Assembly: GCA_032718565.1 (NCBI GenBank)
Contig: JAVGVS010000289.1
Span: 450,768 to 514,767, forward strand
Direction: 5' to 3'
From: Distichodus sexfasciatus
Lineage: Eukaryota > Chordata > Actinopteri > Characiformes > Distichodontidae
DNA: 64,000 nt
Shown: positions 47,001 through 60,800 of the stretch, piece by piece
Position numbering within the stretch: position 1 is the stretch's first letter
How the letters are laid out: the number at the start of each line of letters is the position of its first letter
Program-made: the position numbers and the translations under genes
Notes under the pieces: generated by a model
The model's input: only the letters and a program-made list of their open reading frames with translations
Told to the model about the DNA's origin: nothing
The model's database searches: none

Positions 47001-48745
47001 AACAAAACCCAGGATTGATGGTTTAAGTCTCTACAACCGAGACACTGGTCCTTGAGATTTAAACCGAGGCCAAACACACGTAATGTCAAGGAAAAAATAA
47101 CAAAACACTGGTTAATAAGGAGGACTTATATGGGGAACACACAGCTGGAGAGAGTGAAGCAATCCAACTAATGGGGAAATATCGAAGCCGGTTGTTACTC
47201 CAAGGGCCTGGGAGCATTGACAGAGAGGTGAAGGTGATACTGCTGGCACTGGTCATTAATGATATTGTGATTATTTCAACTGTGTACATCTGATCCACAG
47301 GGTATAGCATGTCTTGGCGAATACAGAGACTTTTGAGAATTTTTGTTCAATTCCAGTTGTTCCATCAGAGTGACAGGAAATTAATAATTCAATTCTGAAT
47401 ATTTATATTAACTTTTTGTAATTCATTATGATAAATCTGGGATTTACTTGTAAGATTTTAGCATTAGCATTTTTTTAAAAAGCAACAAAAAAAACCACTA
47501 ACATGTCTGTCTGTGTACTTTCGTTTTTCTCTAACCCATTTTTCGTTAAAGTATAAAACTTAGGCTGCGGTAATTAGGTTTAACTACAGTTACAGTAACA
47601 ACAGTACAGGCATAGTTTACAGATCTAAGAACAGTCGTGGACTACAAAACACTGTTGTAAGTTGCTCTGGATAAGAGCATCTGCTAAATGCTGTAAATGT
47701 AAATGTAAGCATTATCTTTCATTCATCCATCATCTGAACCCCTTAATTCCTATTGAGGTTGCATGGACTAGAGCATATCCTGAGATTATGGGTGCGAGGC
47801 GGGGATCAAAGCTGGGGCATCCACCAACACACCGCAGGGCACGTACTCACACACACACACACACACACACAGACACACACACCTAAGGGACAAATCAGGG
47901 CCACCAATCAACCTACAGTGCATGCTTTTGGTCTTTGGTAGGCACCTGGAACCCACATGAACATGGGGAGACCACAAAAACTCCACACAGAAAGACTCCA
48001 CAGCCCACCCGGTGCCTTTTCGCTGTGAGGTGACAGCACTAACCACCGTGTCCCCATTAGCATTATTTTGTTTTATATTATTATGATTCACGGGCATAAC
48101 AGCATTCATTATAAAATGATGCAGCAATCAGTCTATAGAGAAATTATGCTCTATCTACTGTCCTATGACTTTCTATTCTGGCGCTGTGATGAGCATTCTC
48201 ACACAGACCATCTCGTCCCAGCATGGGAATACCTGTATTCAAGACCGGAAAGCCCTTCAGAGAGTGATCCGTGCAGCGAAACGCCATGCATGCCATTTAC
48301 ACCAGGAGATGTAGGATTAGAGCAACTAGGATTATAAAAGTCTCATCCCAGTAACAGACTGTTTCAGCTTCCGCAATCAGGCAGAAAGTTCCGTACCATC
48401 ATGGCCAAAACAGAAAGACCCAGGAAGAGTTTCTATCCTCAGAGCATTCGACTCTTCAATCAGGACATGCCCCATGTCACTTTTCATAGTATTATGTTCA
48501 TGATCACTGTACCGCATGATGTTATATTCCACCACTCTGTTATATTCATTGTCTGTTACACTTCATATCATCTTCATCATTTATTACTTGCACTGTTCAG
48601 GCTGCTACACTGTTACACAGATTCTGTTTACACTATTGTGCTGACATCACAATAAACTTTTCATAACTTATTGCACATCTGTAAATCTGTTCATATTTGT
48701 ATTATACTAGGAGCTTATACTTCAAGGTTTAACATTTAAACATAC

Positions 48746-48812
<67 letters not shown>

Positions 48813-51800
48813 ATAGCTCATATTTTTCATATTAATATATTATATCTTTTAAACTTGTATTCCTTGTTCTATTTTTTTACACAGTCAACACTGCGTATTG
48901 TATGTGACAAATAAAGAATTTTGAATCGTGAACAGTTTTTACAAAGTGCATCAATCTTTCGCATGCTTTTGTTTTGCGTAATGGTGCTATTTCAAAAATT
49001 CCATGTGCATGTGTAATCGCCTGCAAAAACATCAGTCTGAGACGGACTGTTTCAGTGGTCAGTCAAAATTCCCCTTTCATCAGAGTTACTGTGCGGAATG
49101 CTTCCTGACTGTTTTCAAGACTCACCCACTGCCTCGGACAGGCCGTAGACTCGCTGGCCGTAAGCGTCTGTCTTGTCCCAGATGAAGGTGTAGGCCAGGT
49201 TGGGTGAGGCATGGAACCACTTCTGAAAGAGGTGACCCTCCACTGCCACCATCAGGTGCACCTTTACCAGACTGAGTGGTACCACCGCCTGGGTCATGGT
49301 GATCTTCAGCAGGGAGCGGTAGCCTGCTGCACGTGAGCTCAGGTAGCACAGCTTCAGATTGGTGCCTGGAATTTCAATCTGCTCATGAAGGACCTGAGAA
49401 ATGCAAAATAACAAGAATATTAGAGTCTTTTTTTTTTATTAGAAAAATATAATTTTCAAAGCATTAGGGCATGAGTTAAAGAGCAAGAGGCTAATCAGAG
49501 AAATCACTTTAAACTCAGAAGTTCAAAAAGCAAGAAAGAAAGAAACTTATGTGAGCTGGAGAAAAATGTAGGGGACATCAGTATTCAGGAAGTGAAATAC
49601 AAATTGGAAGAAAGACTTGAACAGTGATTTCCATTAGATTCAGCAGGAGCTCATTTATGTAAAAAAAGCAAAGTAATGCCTTAGTTGAAGTGAAATAACT
49701 GCAGCAGGTGGGCTCTGCAAATGTCACAGGCCCCTAGCTGAAATGAGAAGCCTGGCTAACTGTACTGCCGGCGTAATAAATGATTGAAAGTGGAGAAGTG
49801 GGAAGGGAAAAAGCTGCTTTTCTGCAGGAGCCGCTGTGTAATAAAGGCAGGAAGAGAAGTCTGATTGACCCACAGTGCTCCACAAGTTCCAGATCTAACC
49901 TGAGTTTCAGGAACGACGGCTCTTTCCCCAGGTCGTGAGCTGAAGAAGGAGGACAGGGGCGAAGCCACCACCACCGGGTCGGGCCGGACAAACCCGCTGA
50001 GGTCACAACCAGGGATAGTGTTCTCCTCCGTCTTCAGCATTAACGTGTCCATGGCGTAGAAGCTGTTCCATGGCAGCCACACCGTCCGCTCCTGGCTCAG
50101 GAACGGCGCTCGTTCGAAGCGGAGGGTGAGGGAGGCGCCTCCATTGGCGATGAGGTCGAAACTGCAGAACGGAATGAAAGAGAGGAGGGAAGGGGAGCAA
50201 AGAGGATAGAGCAGGAAACAAATAATTACTCGTGTCCGACTCATTATTGATGGAGCTATTACGGTCTGAATGATTTTACCATTTCAAACGCCATTTCCTA
50301 GGGAGTTATAATTAATTGTGTTGATAGATTACAGTCATTTCGCCAGAAAAGCCCCGCGTTTACATGACTCCAAATAAATTTAATAAAGATTTTTTCTGTA
50401 TTTGTTTTTACACTGTAGTATACATCATCAGTGGTGGAAGCTGAAATAAACAACAAAACTGAACGGCTTATTAATGTGATAAATATGCAGAAAAAACCTC
50501 CTAACATGAAGAGGCTGAGAATAGAGCACAGAAGTGAGCCAAAGCGAGTAGGAGAGACAGTCACTCACGTTCCATCCTGCCGTGTGAGGGTGTAGCCGTA
50601 ATGGGGGTATTTGACGAAAGACACGTTGACCCCCACTAGGGGGGTTCCATCTGTGGTCAGCACTTGGCCCCTTATGAGGGATGCAAGACTGAGGAAGACA
50701 AATCCCAACACAAACAGCAGATCAGTCAATAACCCATCAACTCCCAATCAAATTCCTCCACCAATTACTGGAAAAATGCCTGTGCATGCATAAAGAATCA
50801 AGTTATTATCAAACACTGAGCTGAGGAAGGAAATGATTTGACATTTGTTTTGCTATCTGTCTATTAAAGTGAAGTCATCCTAGACTAAAATCCAATTGAT
50901 TAAATGAGCCTTTGTTTCTCACCAATTCATATTTCTACACCAAAAAATGTCAATACTAAGAATGTGTATTAAAGTAGGAACGTTTCTCCATCCAGCATTT
51001 CACAGCCCAAGCCTTTGCACAGATTTGTTATTCCCTGCACCAGCACGCCCCATCCTAGATTGCTAATTAGTTCATCGGTTGCATCAGGTGCGCGGTGATT
51101 GATCTGAGCTGTTGCAGAGCGGTGGGACGCAAAGATGGAGTTGGAGAAACGCTGGATTAAAGCCTATAAAAGTTTGAATTTGGCACAAGGTAAATCGGGA
51201 GGTGGGTGAGGCAAGCGTTTTCGTTGCTGTACCTGCCGTTAAACGGGTTTTCTGCCGGTATGATGTGAGTGCTGTCGCGGCCCACCAGCATCTTTACACG
51301 CTCGTAGAAGGAGCGGACTTTCTGCACGGGCACTTGGTTCTGCTGTATAACCTGCAGCGGGTCTCGGGAGCCACGGCACAGGGGGCTGTTCTGGCACGGG
51401 CTCTGGATGCAGCAGTCCGGGTCCATGCAGTCAGTCAGACCATCTGCAGCCGCAGAGAGAAGCCGTCAGCATAGTGATGTTTTAATTCCATGCTACAGCA
51501 AAGGTCACCAGACACAGTCTCTCCTGTTTCTCAGCTCTTACGGGCTTCACCTTGTTTTCAAGGCATACTTTTTGGACATTAGATCGCTTATGTTTTACCA
51601 AATGCATAATTATTACAATGTTCTTAATCTATTTCTTAATATGTTCACAGAAATCTTCCTCCTGTGTTTTGGCTTTGTGGAAAAAAAGGTGGATGTTGAA
51701 GGAGTAAATCTCATCATTTAGCTACAGGAAAACAACCACTAGCCACCATATAAGCAAAATCTGACCTGGTCCTGGCCATTTCTTTTATTTAGATTCAGGA

Positions 51801-54800
51801 GTTGTCGCATACACGGTTATATAAGTATAGCCTGCAGTGAAACGTGCCCTGACTGGGTTCTAAGACAAGCTGTTCCTGAGTAATAAAGGTTGGCAAGTTA
51901 GTAAAAAACAAGAATAAATTCAAATTAAATAGAAACACATATGCCAAGAAGAAACTCAAAAATCTGAGAGAAAAAATGCAGATATTCTCCAAGGTCATAA
52001 CGTAGCAAATTTGAAAGAAAAACTCACAGATTTGTGAGAAAAAAACATACAAATTTGCAAGAAAAAATTACACATTTGCAGGAAAAAATGTAGCTATTCT
52101 CTGAGATCATAAAGTAGCTAATTTGTGAGAAAAAGATGTACAAATTTGTGAGAAAAAACATACAAATTAGCAAGACAAAAACTCACAAATTTGCAAGAAA
52201 AAACTCAGTTATTGTACGAGATCATAAAGTAGCAGATATCTGAGGAAAAAAACGGATACATTTGCGAAAAAACGTACAAATTTGCGAGAAAAAAACGCAG
52301 CTATTCTCTGCGATCATAAAGTAGCAAATTTGTGAGTAAAAAGTCAGATATTCTCTGAGATTGTCAATGTCCGAGTTTTCTTCTCATAAATGCACAGCTT
52401 CTCAGATTTTAACCCCGCCTAACTCTGCTCCATTTAAAAAAAATCTGAAAGGGCCCTTATATGCCATTGTATGATACAAAAACTTATTTTATTTATCAGT
52501 ATTCACTACAGGCCAGCTTCTGACCACGGGAACAGAAACCCAGTTGGATTTATTGATGGCTGTTGGAAGGCAAACACAAACTGTGTGGTAACAGATGAGG
52601 TGTAGTGTGTAATTCTACACCAGTAAGAGTAAACTAGAAGGTAGGCGTTCCCAAAATGTGGCCAGTGAGCATCAAGAACTGAACCAAAAGTCCTTTCCTA
52701 AGGTCGAAGTGCACAGCTGAAAGTCAAACCAAAAAAAAAAAAAATCGAAGGGAGGGAGAGGTGTGTAAATAAGGTGACCCTAGAAAAAAGGCTCTTGGGG
52801 GTCGGAGACCGCATTTATCTCCTAAACTACACCCCCACCATGGCATGCTGTCCACTGAAAGTCACTTTGAACCTTGAGTGGTGTAGAGATTTTCAAGGCT
52901 ACAAAGCACAGCTTACGTGGTCCTGGACAACAAATGCTACACAGAGATGCAGAATATTTCCATTTATAAAGCTGTGTCTTTCATTTTCGAAGTGTTTAAC
53001 AGCTAGACTACCTCCTTCGTTGTCTTTGTTGTCGGCGCAGGAGGTCTCCATAGCCACGTTGCAGCCGGTGCCCCTCCAGCCTGTCTTGCATTCGCAGTGC
53101 CAGCTGTTCTGGCCCATGGTGCACTGGCCATTACCATTACAGAGGTTGGGACAGCCGTCTGTGGAAAGGGCAAGGGACAGAGAAAAGGTCACAAATGAGA
53201 GGAAAAGAAAGAGGCAGAAGAGATTTGAGCAAAATGAAAAGTCAAAAGAAGAATGCATGTCCTACCGCATGCATAAAACACACATACACACACATTCACT
53301 TTCCACAACACAAAGTTCTTCAAACACAAATCAAAAGTATCCTCATTTCAAATTGCAACAAAATTCCATCCCGATTTGACGTTCTCTACAGAGAGATGAG
53401 GGCATTATTACTGGAGGTAAACAGCTTTATCAGAAGTCTCTCGAGTTCTCTTCGAGTTGGGAATATTGGATAAGAACACGTATAGCAGCTCCCAGTGGGT
53501 TAATTTGGTGCAGATGATTCGATTCTCCTGGCCTGAGCACACTGCTCTCTCATGTGAGAATGTGATTAGGAAGAGCTACAGACTACAGATCAGATTAGGA
53601 GGCCTTTCCGCGCCCAGGTTCGAGTGTGTGTTTGTGTGTGCACCAGTGGAGATTGTGGAGACGTTTAGCGAGAGAGTTGAGCGAGAGCGAAGTGAGATAG
53701 CAGGTGAGAGCTGTAGGTTGCGGGATGAGATAAATGAAAGTGCAGGGAATTAATGTGTCTGAGAGACAGGGATCTTGTCAAAGGTAGAGTACAGGTGTGA
53801 TACCAGAATTCATAAAACAAGATACACAGAACTTGTATATCACTCCTACGTTGAAATGTCAGTGTGTTTTTATTCTTATTTCTAGAGTGAATGTGCATCG
53901 TTGTGTACACTTCTGAAAGGGTCAGAGAGGCAAAACAAGGTGAGATATTTGAAGTCTTAAGGAGATATTAGAAGATATTAAAAAATCCTTGTCACATGCA
54001 TTTTATACAGGATCACGGCAAGGTTTCCTGGGCGTCATGTGGAGAGGCATTGCCTGTGACGGACGTCCGAGTATGTCGTGCTATGAAAAGGGCAAACTCC
54101 ATATTCCTGCGGCTTTACTAGGACATAATGAAGCACCCTGGAGCTGTGACCTGACATTTCTGACTCATCTCATGCTTTGGTAAATAAAGCAGTGGACGGC
54201 TCAGCAGTGACTAGCCCAGTCCTGCTTCGGCAGTCAGTGAGCTACTTCCTAATGAACGCCACAGCTGTATGAGTGACAGCAAGATCAGTAGCTAGAGATC
54301 AGCAACTTTCACGTCTTCTTGCATTTAATGAAAGCAAGAAAACCTCTTTTGATGCAGTTTGAAAAGCCGCCTTGGAAAGGGACCCTTATTACATAACGTG
54401 TCATTACGAGTCTGTATTTTTGCTCTATACTTGAACATTATATGCACAGTACAAAGCAGTCTGAGGTGATTATGGACATAAAACACTTACATTGACTGAC
54501 TTAGGCTAACTGCACATCTCATTTATACAGCTTCGCCACTGATTTGTCAGTAGAATTGGCTGTTTTGTGGTGTTAGACACAGCACCAAAAGGAGAGTGTG
54601 TTTCTTTTAATAAAGTGTGTTAGCCAACTTTTCAACAGCCTTTACTTTTCGTTCCTCTTTTACGCGCTTAAAAGAAGGTGCAATATGTTCACAAAGGACT
54701 TATTCAAGTAAACTGTGTAAAATGTTAATAGATACCACGCATAACTGGCCACCTGTCTTAGGGCTAATGGTCTGCAAACTCGCGCTAATTTGCACCTCTC

Positions 54801-57800
54801 CTCGTACACCTGGGCCTAAGACGTTTGGCACATGCAGTTCTAACCCACACAATATCTCAAGTCTGTCATCGCTCCAGGAGCCCGAGAGCTTAACCTCAAA
54901 GGGTTAACACATTGGTCAGCATGTCAGTGGCTTGGATGCTGGTCACCATAGAGACGTGGCCTTTCCGACGAGCGAGCTGGTGTCTTTTATCACGCGGCTG
55001 CAGCATTAGTGCCGGCTGATCCGGCACAGGTGACATTTCAATGGATTTGTGGTCAGCGAGGGCGCTGCGGCCAAAGTCGAAGGAGCACGTAAAAACCTAG
55101 AGTGCGGCGAGGCTCATTCGGCCGGCCGTGAATCAAACGCAACGCCACTTTAATTAATATAATTTTCGACGTCTGGGGTCCTTGAGATGCCACATTAACA
55201 GCCCGCTATGCATTGATTGCCAGCCAATACTGAGCAGAGAGAAAAGTCACTTAGCAATGATTGCTTTTTAAATTGAGTTGCCATTTTAAGCAGCCAAATA
55301 CTTATGAAGCACCAAGACAGCAGAATCTATAGCCGCCATTGATCTCCTTCGCTGGGCACGACTGTGCGCGGCCCCTCTTTTATGCCTGGGGCCAGTCGAT
55401 TTCTCCACACACTAACTAGAATAAAGTGGGGCTTCACAAAGTATTAAGACACCCAGCTAAAGTAATGTAGTTGGACTCTATTGTAATCCCTTTAAATAGG
55501 AGGTGTGATTGCCTTGGGTTATGGGTCGACGCATGTGCTGAGAGAGAGGGAACAGCAGAGGAGTAAAGAATGGGGCTGAATGGGACGAAAAGAACACTCC
55601 AGCATAGGGCTAGTTAGAAATACATAAAGACGTTCTGACACAAAATCGGGATGCAGCAAAAATATAGTGACCTAATATTTTTGGCTACACAATCAAAAAG
55701 TGACGGTATGTTAAAAGAGTTTTAAAAAGTTTATATAAAGTATAAGTATATATAATAAGTAGGAACATTTAGTCAATTCTGCATGGAATGGAAAACTGTG
55801 ACAAACGAGTTTTTTTTTGCACTGAGGGCAGTCAAAACCTCTCTTCCAGAGCATTTCCTCTGTGATTCTTTCAGTCCTTGTTGTTGCAAAGTTACGAAAA
55901 GTGCCATCAGGCACTTCCGCGTTTATTCCTATTTCATGTAAACACTGAAAGATGTTCCTTTGAGATCAGTAGTTTAGACGACATAAAAGAGATTATCTTT
56001 ACAATGGAGAGAAATCACATCTTGGCATTAGCGGCAGCGTTTGAACTAGATACCTGTCTTCGAAACGTAGAAATTGAGTGCATGAGATTAACCGTGCACG
56101 TAAACAGCTGGGAGAGTACCACCGATTTATACAGTATGTCCTGCCCCTTCCTTGATTCTGATTGTCAAGCAAGAGAGAAGTGACATTGACGAGCCCAGCA
56201 CTGTTCTAGAAGTTGAACGGATTTCAACTTGAAGCGATCTGAGTTTTGCGGTTAAAAAAAAACATCTCCACTGGCGATTTTTTTGCACTGAAGGCCCTTA
56301 GCGCTCTGAACGGATTTGTATTAAAAAATCGGCGCTGTCCGGGTTTGGTGGACACAGGCCCTATGACATCTGAACATGTCTTATTATGTGGCTGCGAAAT
56401 AAGATGTGGACAGAGTGCATCCGGCGTTGGTTAAAACTGTGTGGTGTGTTAAGGGCTTTTTACACACAGTCTCTATGTGTAACTGCTCTTCTGACTCACA
56501 AAACCAGTAAGTTTCAGTTCTGCAACATACAACATTGTTATTGCTTTTATTTGTTGCCTTTAACAAAGTTTTAATTGATTTACCACTTTTGAGCTGAGAA
56601 TTTTTTCACCCCAACAAAAAGTCTAAATCAATTAGCAACATTTTAGGTAGAAAATATTTAACTCAACATTTGCTTAAATTTGGTTTCAGCTTGGCCAACG
56701 ATGCATCTCTAATTAAAAGAAGGGAAACAATTTGAATGAAGCAGAAATAATAAAGTAGGTGGCTAGAGTCTGAGATCACTCCATGGAAGAAAGAGAACAT
56801 CAGAAAACAGAAAGCATGCACTCTGCCACATTCTCCAGTCTGCTGGTGTGCTTCTCTTTCCCCTTTAAAGGTCATAAAAATAAAGGTTAGATTCATAAAT
56901 CCTCCAAACTATCCTTGGGATGGGACTGATAAAATCAGACAGGAGAGAACCTATAAAACACTCTCCATCTGGATTCGCTTCAGCTCGATAGTACGGCCAC
57001 AAAGTCAAATCTCTCCCTGAACTCGCCATCGCTGGGAACTGGTAAAAGGTTAGAAGAGTGTTTGCTCTCAAACTGCTCAGGGGAGACTGGGAGCTAAGGT
57101 GATCAGCGTTATCAAATTGGGCAGACGAGGGGACAACAAAACTACATGTTAAAAGCAGACATATGAGACAACTGGATGACTAATTTACATGAATCTCTTT
57201 TTAGAACATACTGAAAACCTGCATCAAGATTAGGGTTGAGTACCGAGAGATACTGCTTTATTAATAGACTGTCTGTAGAGAATTTTTCATATTGAAACTG
57301 TTACAGATCTTATACACATTCAGTGTAAAAGACAATTCCAAGATCATAACTGTAGGTTAATACTGCATCCTAACTGTCTCTCTCTTTCTACTTCTAGTTT
57401 AATGTCTATATTTAATACTCCATTTCTAGTTTAAAGTGTATATTTTATATTCTATTTATACATGTGCCTTATTTGTTCTTTGTTGTTTGCACTGTGAAAG
57501 CTGGAGCCACGTCGTCTCGTCTCTCTGTCTACCTGTACAGTATATAGCAGAGATGACAAAGTTTACTTTGACTTTGAGTTCTGTACTTTTAAAGTTACCA
57601 ACCGAATGATGTAGGTAGCCCCGGGTATAGGTTCACCTCAAATCAAATGGTGCCAAATTTCGGTACGTTCATGAGCTTGTCAGCAACGACATGCTGAGAG
57701 CTGAGCGGGACATATGAACACGTTTTAAATTAATTAACAGTTATCTTACCGTTTCAACGCAATTTACATTTACAGCAGCAGTATGACAAAAATAGATATT

Positions 57801-60800
57801 TACTGCAGTAAAATCTCCATTTACTATTTAAGCTATGGTGTTAGTTTTGTTTACCATGACAACGGTTGCCAGGGGAGGAAAGCGCATGTGTGGAAATCTG
57901 AAAACATGGCGACAGGCCGAAATTGTTCGACTGTGTGACTGCACGCTTCTAAAGATCCGCACAGACAGCGTGATATGCAAGATTTGCCACACAAAATGCA
58001 GCAATGAGGCTAGCAATACGTCAGACTTTTGGAAACATCTCATTAAACATAAAATATATTTACAGGTGGATGAGTGTGTGGTGTTTGATTTTTCTCTGGC
58101 AGCGCTTATTTTTAATACAAATCCTATGTGCCTCAGCGTTCAGAGCTCTAACAAGTTACAGTGTTCACATGAAATAGGAAGGAACACAGAAGTGCCAGAT
58201 GAAGCTTTTCATAACTTAGCAACAACACACCAAGCAACTTAGCACCAAGAAAGCGCTCTGGAAGTGAGGTTTTGACTGATCTCAGCGCAAAAAACTTGTT
58301 TGATGGGCACAGGCCCACTGGCAATTACCCCTGCAGCCAGCAACGTCATCGAGGACGCCGTCAACAAAAATTTCACTGCAGCTTTAGGTAATTAGTGATC
58401 TATCTGCTTTAGTTATTGTTCTGGGATATTTTTCTAAAAACTGTAATAAATTTATATTGTAGTTGTAACATCAAAAAAGTTTGAAATTAGTATAGGGCTT
58501 ATTAATTATTACTGTATTTTTTATGATGATACAAACCAGGTATTACAGATTCAGAGCAAGGTACTGAAATGAAGTACCGTTGAGTATTGGTACTCAACAT
58601 CAGGTACCGGTATCAGTTCAGATGTGAAAGGTACCCAACCCTAATCAAGACATTTTGAAAATGAACATAAATAAATACACCAAGTTTAAGTGCTATGCTC
58701 AATGGCACAGTTTCACTGTTAAGGTAAGATACAGCCAAATTTGAACTCAACACCTCTTGGTTCATAGCCAATTATATTTTCGCTTGGCTTCCTCCACCCC
58801 TATCGAGTACAAGAATGGCATCCATCAAGAGTACAGCAGCATGAAAAGACAACGAGCAAAATTTCAATAGTTCAAGAATCATTCTGCACTTGCTGTCTGC
58901 CCACCTTGCTGAATTAATGTTGTGGCAGATGTTCGGTGCAGAATGAATTTCTAGTTCTCACATGCGGCGCTTACTGAAAGGTTAATGCTCCTATCGGGTT
59001 AATGACATAAAGTTCACCACTTCCAGCCCCTCCACGTTCCAGCTCTCCGTGCCGCTGCATATGTGCTGTCTGTTCTCTCCACATGCCCCCGCATTCTCCC
59101 CTCGCTCCTTCTGCTTCCATTCAGCGAAGAATGCGGATCAAGGCAAGGATGCGGATGCTGAGACAAAGTCATTAGGACGCCTCCCCGCAGCCCTGTGTCC
59201 CGCGAGCCAAAGTACGCACCGTAAAACTCTGTGCCCCCTTCGCCACCCTCTCCGCCACCCTCTCCGCCCACTCCAAAAATCTCTGTGCCACCGGCTCATG
59301 AAATTTAACGATCACCTCAGGATCGTCGCCCTCCCCGGAGCTTTTCCACTCCGCTTTGGCCCGCTGCTCACAGCCTAAATGAAGGTACTAAAACTCTCCT
59401 GGCCCCGGCCCCGGCCCTGCCCCGTTCTGTCCTCTGTAAAGCTCCTCTTTGTTTGAGATCTTTTCTATGTATGGAGAAAAGAGGGCGGAAAAAGAGTCTA
59501 TTCTCCAGGGATCTCATCTGAGAGAAAGAGAGAGAGAGAGCAGGACGCCTCTAGCCTGCCAGCAGCGGGTGGGTCCTGATGGGACGGATCAAGTTGGAGT
59601 TCTGAGCTTAGTCTGCAGCCTATTAAAACTAATGCTGGTGCCCTGGCCCTTTTTAAAGTCGGCCCCAGTGGGGCGACAGCCTCCAAATCTGCTCTCCTCG
59701 AACATCGCAGGGAACCTTCTCATCTGTGTCCCGGTGTGAGAAAGTGAAAGAGAGAGAGTGAGGGAGAGGAGTAAACACCAATAGCAGTAGGGGTGGAGAG
59801 AATGGTGCAGTGGGGAGCATGTGTGCTGTTCCCGGGCTCTACCCTCTTGATTCTTCACTTCTTCTTGTTGCAGTGGTTTACACGTGCTCACACTTGGGAG
59901 TCCAGTTTTGAATGATGGAGAATGAATGGGAAATGCGAAGTTTGCTAACAACTTCTGCAAACTCACCGGGTGTACAAAGCGGGGAGGTTGATCCCATAAA
60001 TGTCTGCTCTGTTTTCTTGAGAGTCACAAATCACAGAGAGAAAGAGATAGAGAGAAGGAGAAAGAGAGGCGGCCGACGATCCGAGGCTTTATAACCGCTG
60101 GCGGTTATAATGAAGCGACACAAGCCAAGACGGACGTGGAGGAACACACACTTGCACTACAGGCCTGCTGTAGGTGGCCAGGCGCTCTAGTGTACACCAC
60201 CAATAAGCTAGTCTATGGGACACACGGGTCGAAGCACACAGTGTCTACACAGCCAAGCCGGCGGCCGGCGCTACGGTGCAGCTAGCGCTAGGACACTAGG
60301 ACAGCTAGTGCGGCCGGGGTACAATACCTTCATCAGTCCCATCCCAATAGTCTGCAGTGGAGAAAGCACGCAGAGAACAAGAGGGCGAGGTGAGAGGCAG
60401 GAGACATGCACACATGCAGCTTTTGTTTTCAGAGACATGAGAGCATTCTGAAACGAGACGGCTCGGCCCCCAATGGGAGCATGGGGGGGCTATAAATGGA
60501 AAGTGAATTTTTTTTCAGGACGAGGAAGGATGACAGTAGTCAGTCGGCCTCTAAGTAAACAGTAGGGTGGAAAGAACTGCAGGCGAGAGACGTTCAGGCT
60601 GGTATAGACTTGGTTTGTGACACTTGTGTCATTTCCGAAGTGACAGACACTCTCTCTCTCTTGCTTAGACGGTTGCAAACACACACGTTCACACACGCAC
60701 ACACACACACCCACACACACATACACACACACACACTCATACAGAGACTTAACCCTGACAGAAAGACATGCTCATGCTTTAAAGAAGCCTTCTCTTAAAG

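Larger units (their letters stand above)
44060..49125 (-). other. tenm3: tenm3 intron (5.1 kb), repeats only
   Basis: No coding exon is recognised between 43990 and 49126. It holds the GA tract, the mirrored repeat at 45900-46285, a GC-richer unique part around 46480-46870, the SINE tail at 47655, the repeat at 47700-48055 and the LINE relic at 48150-48930. Confidence 0.7.

Noticed and set aside
51940..52375. CRISPR-like array
   Set aside because: Repeats are A-rich, imperfect and of irregular spacing, without unique spacers, and the organism is a vertebrate.
52774..53379. 201-codon plus-strand ORF across tenm3 EGF8
   Set aside because: It is antisense to a verified exon and has no domain or splice structure.
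53755..53790. Possible site-A microexon (minus strand CTTTGACAAGATCCC)
   Set aside because: It contains a GACAAGAT word but lacks a correct acceptor/donor pair and does not translate to the expected insert in frame.
59589..59966. 125-codon minus-strand ORF in the tenm3 intron
   Set aside because: Low-complexity Ser/Leu runs from a CT tract (GA on plus), no domain and no splice support.
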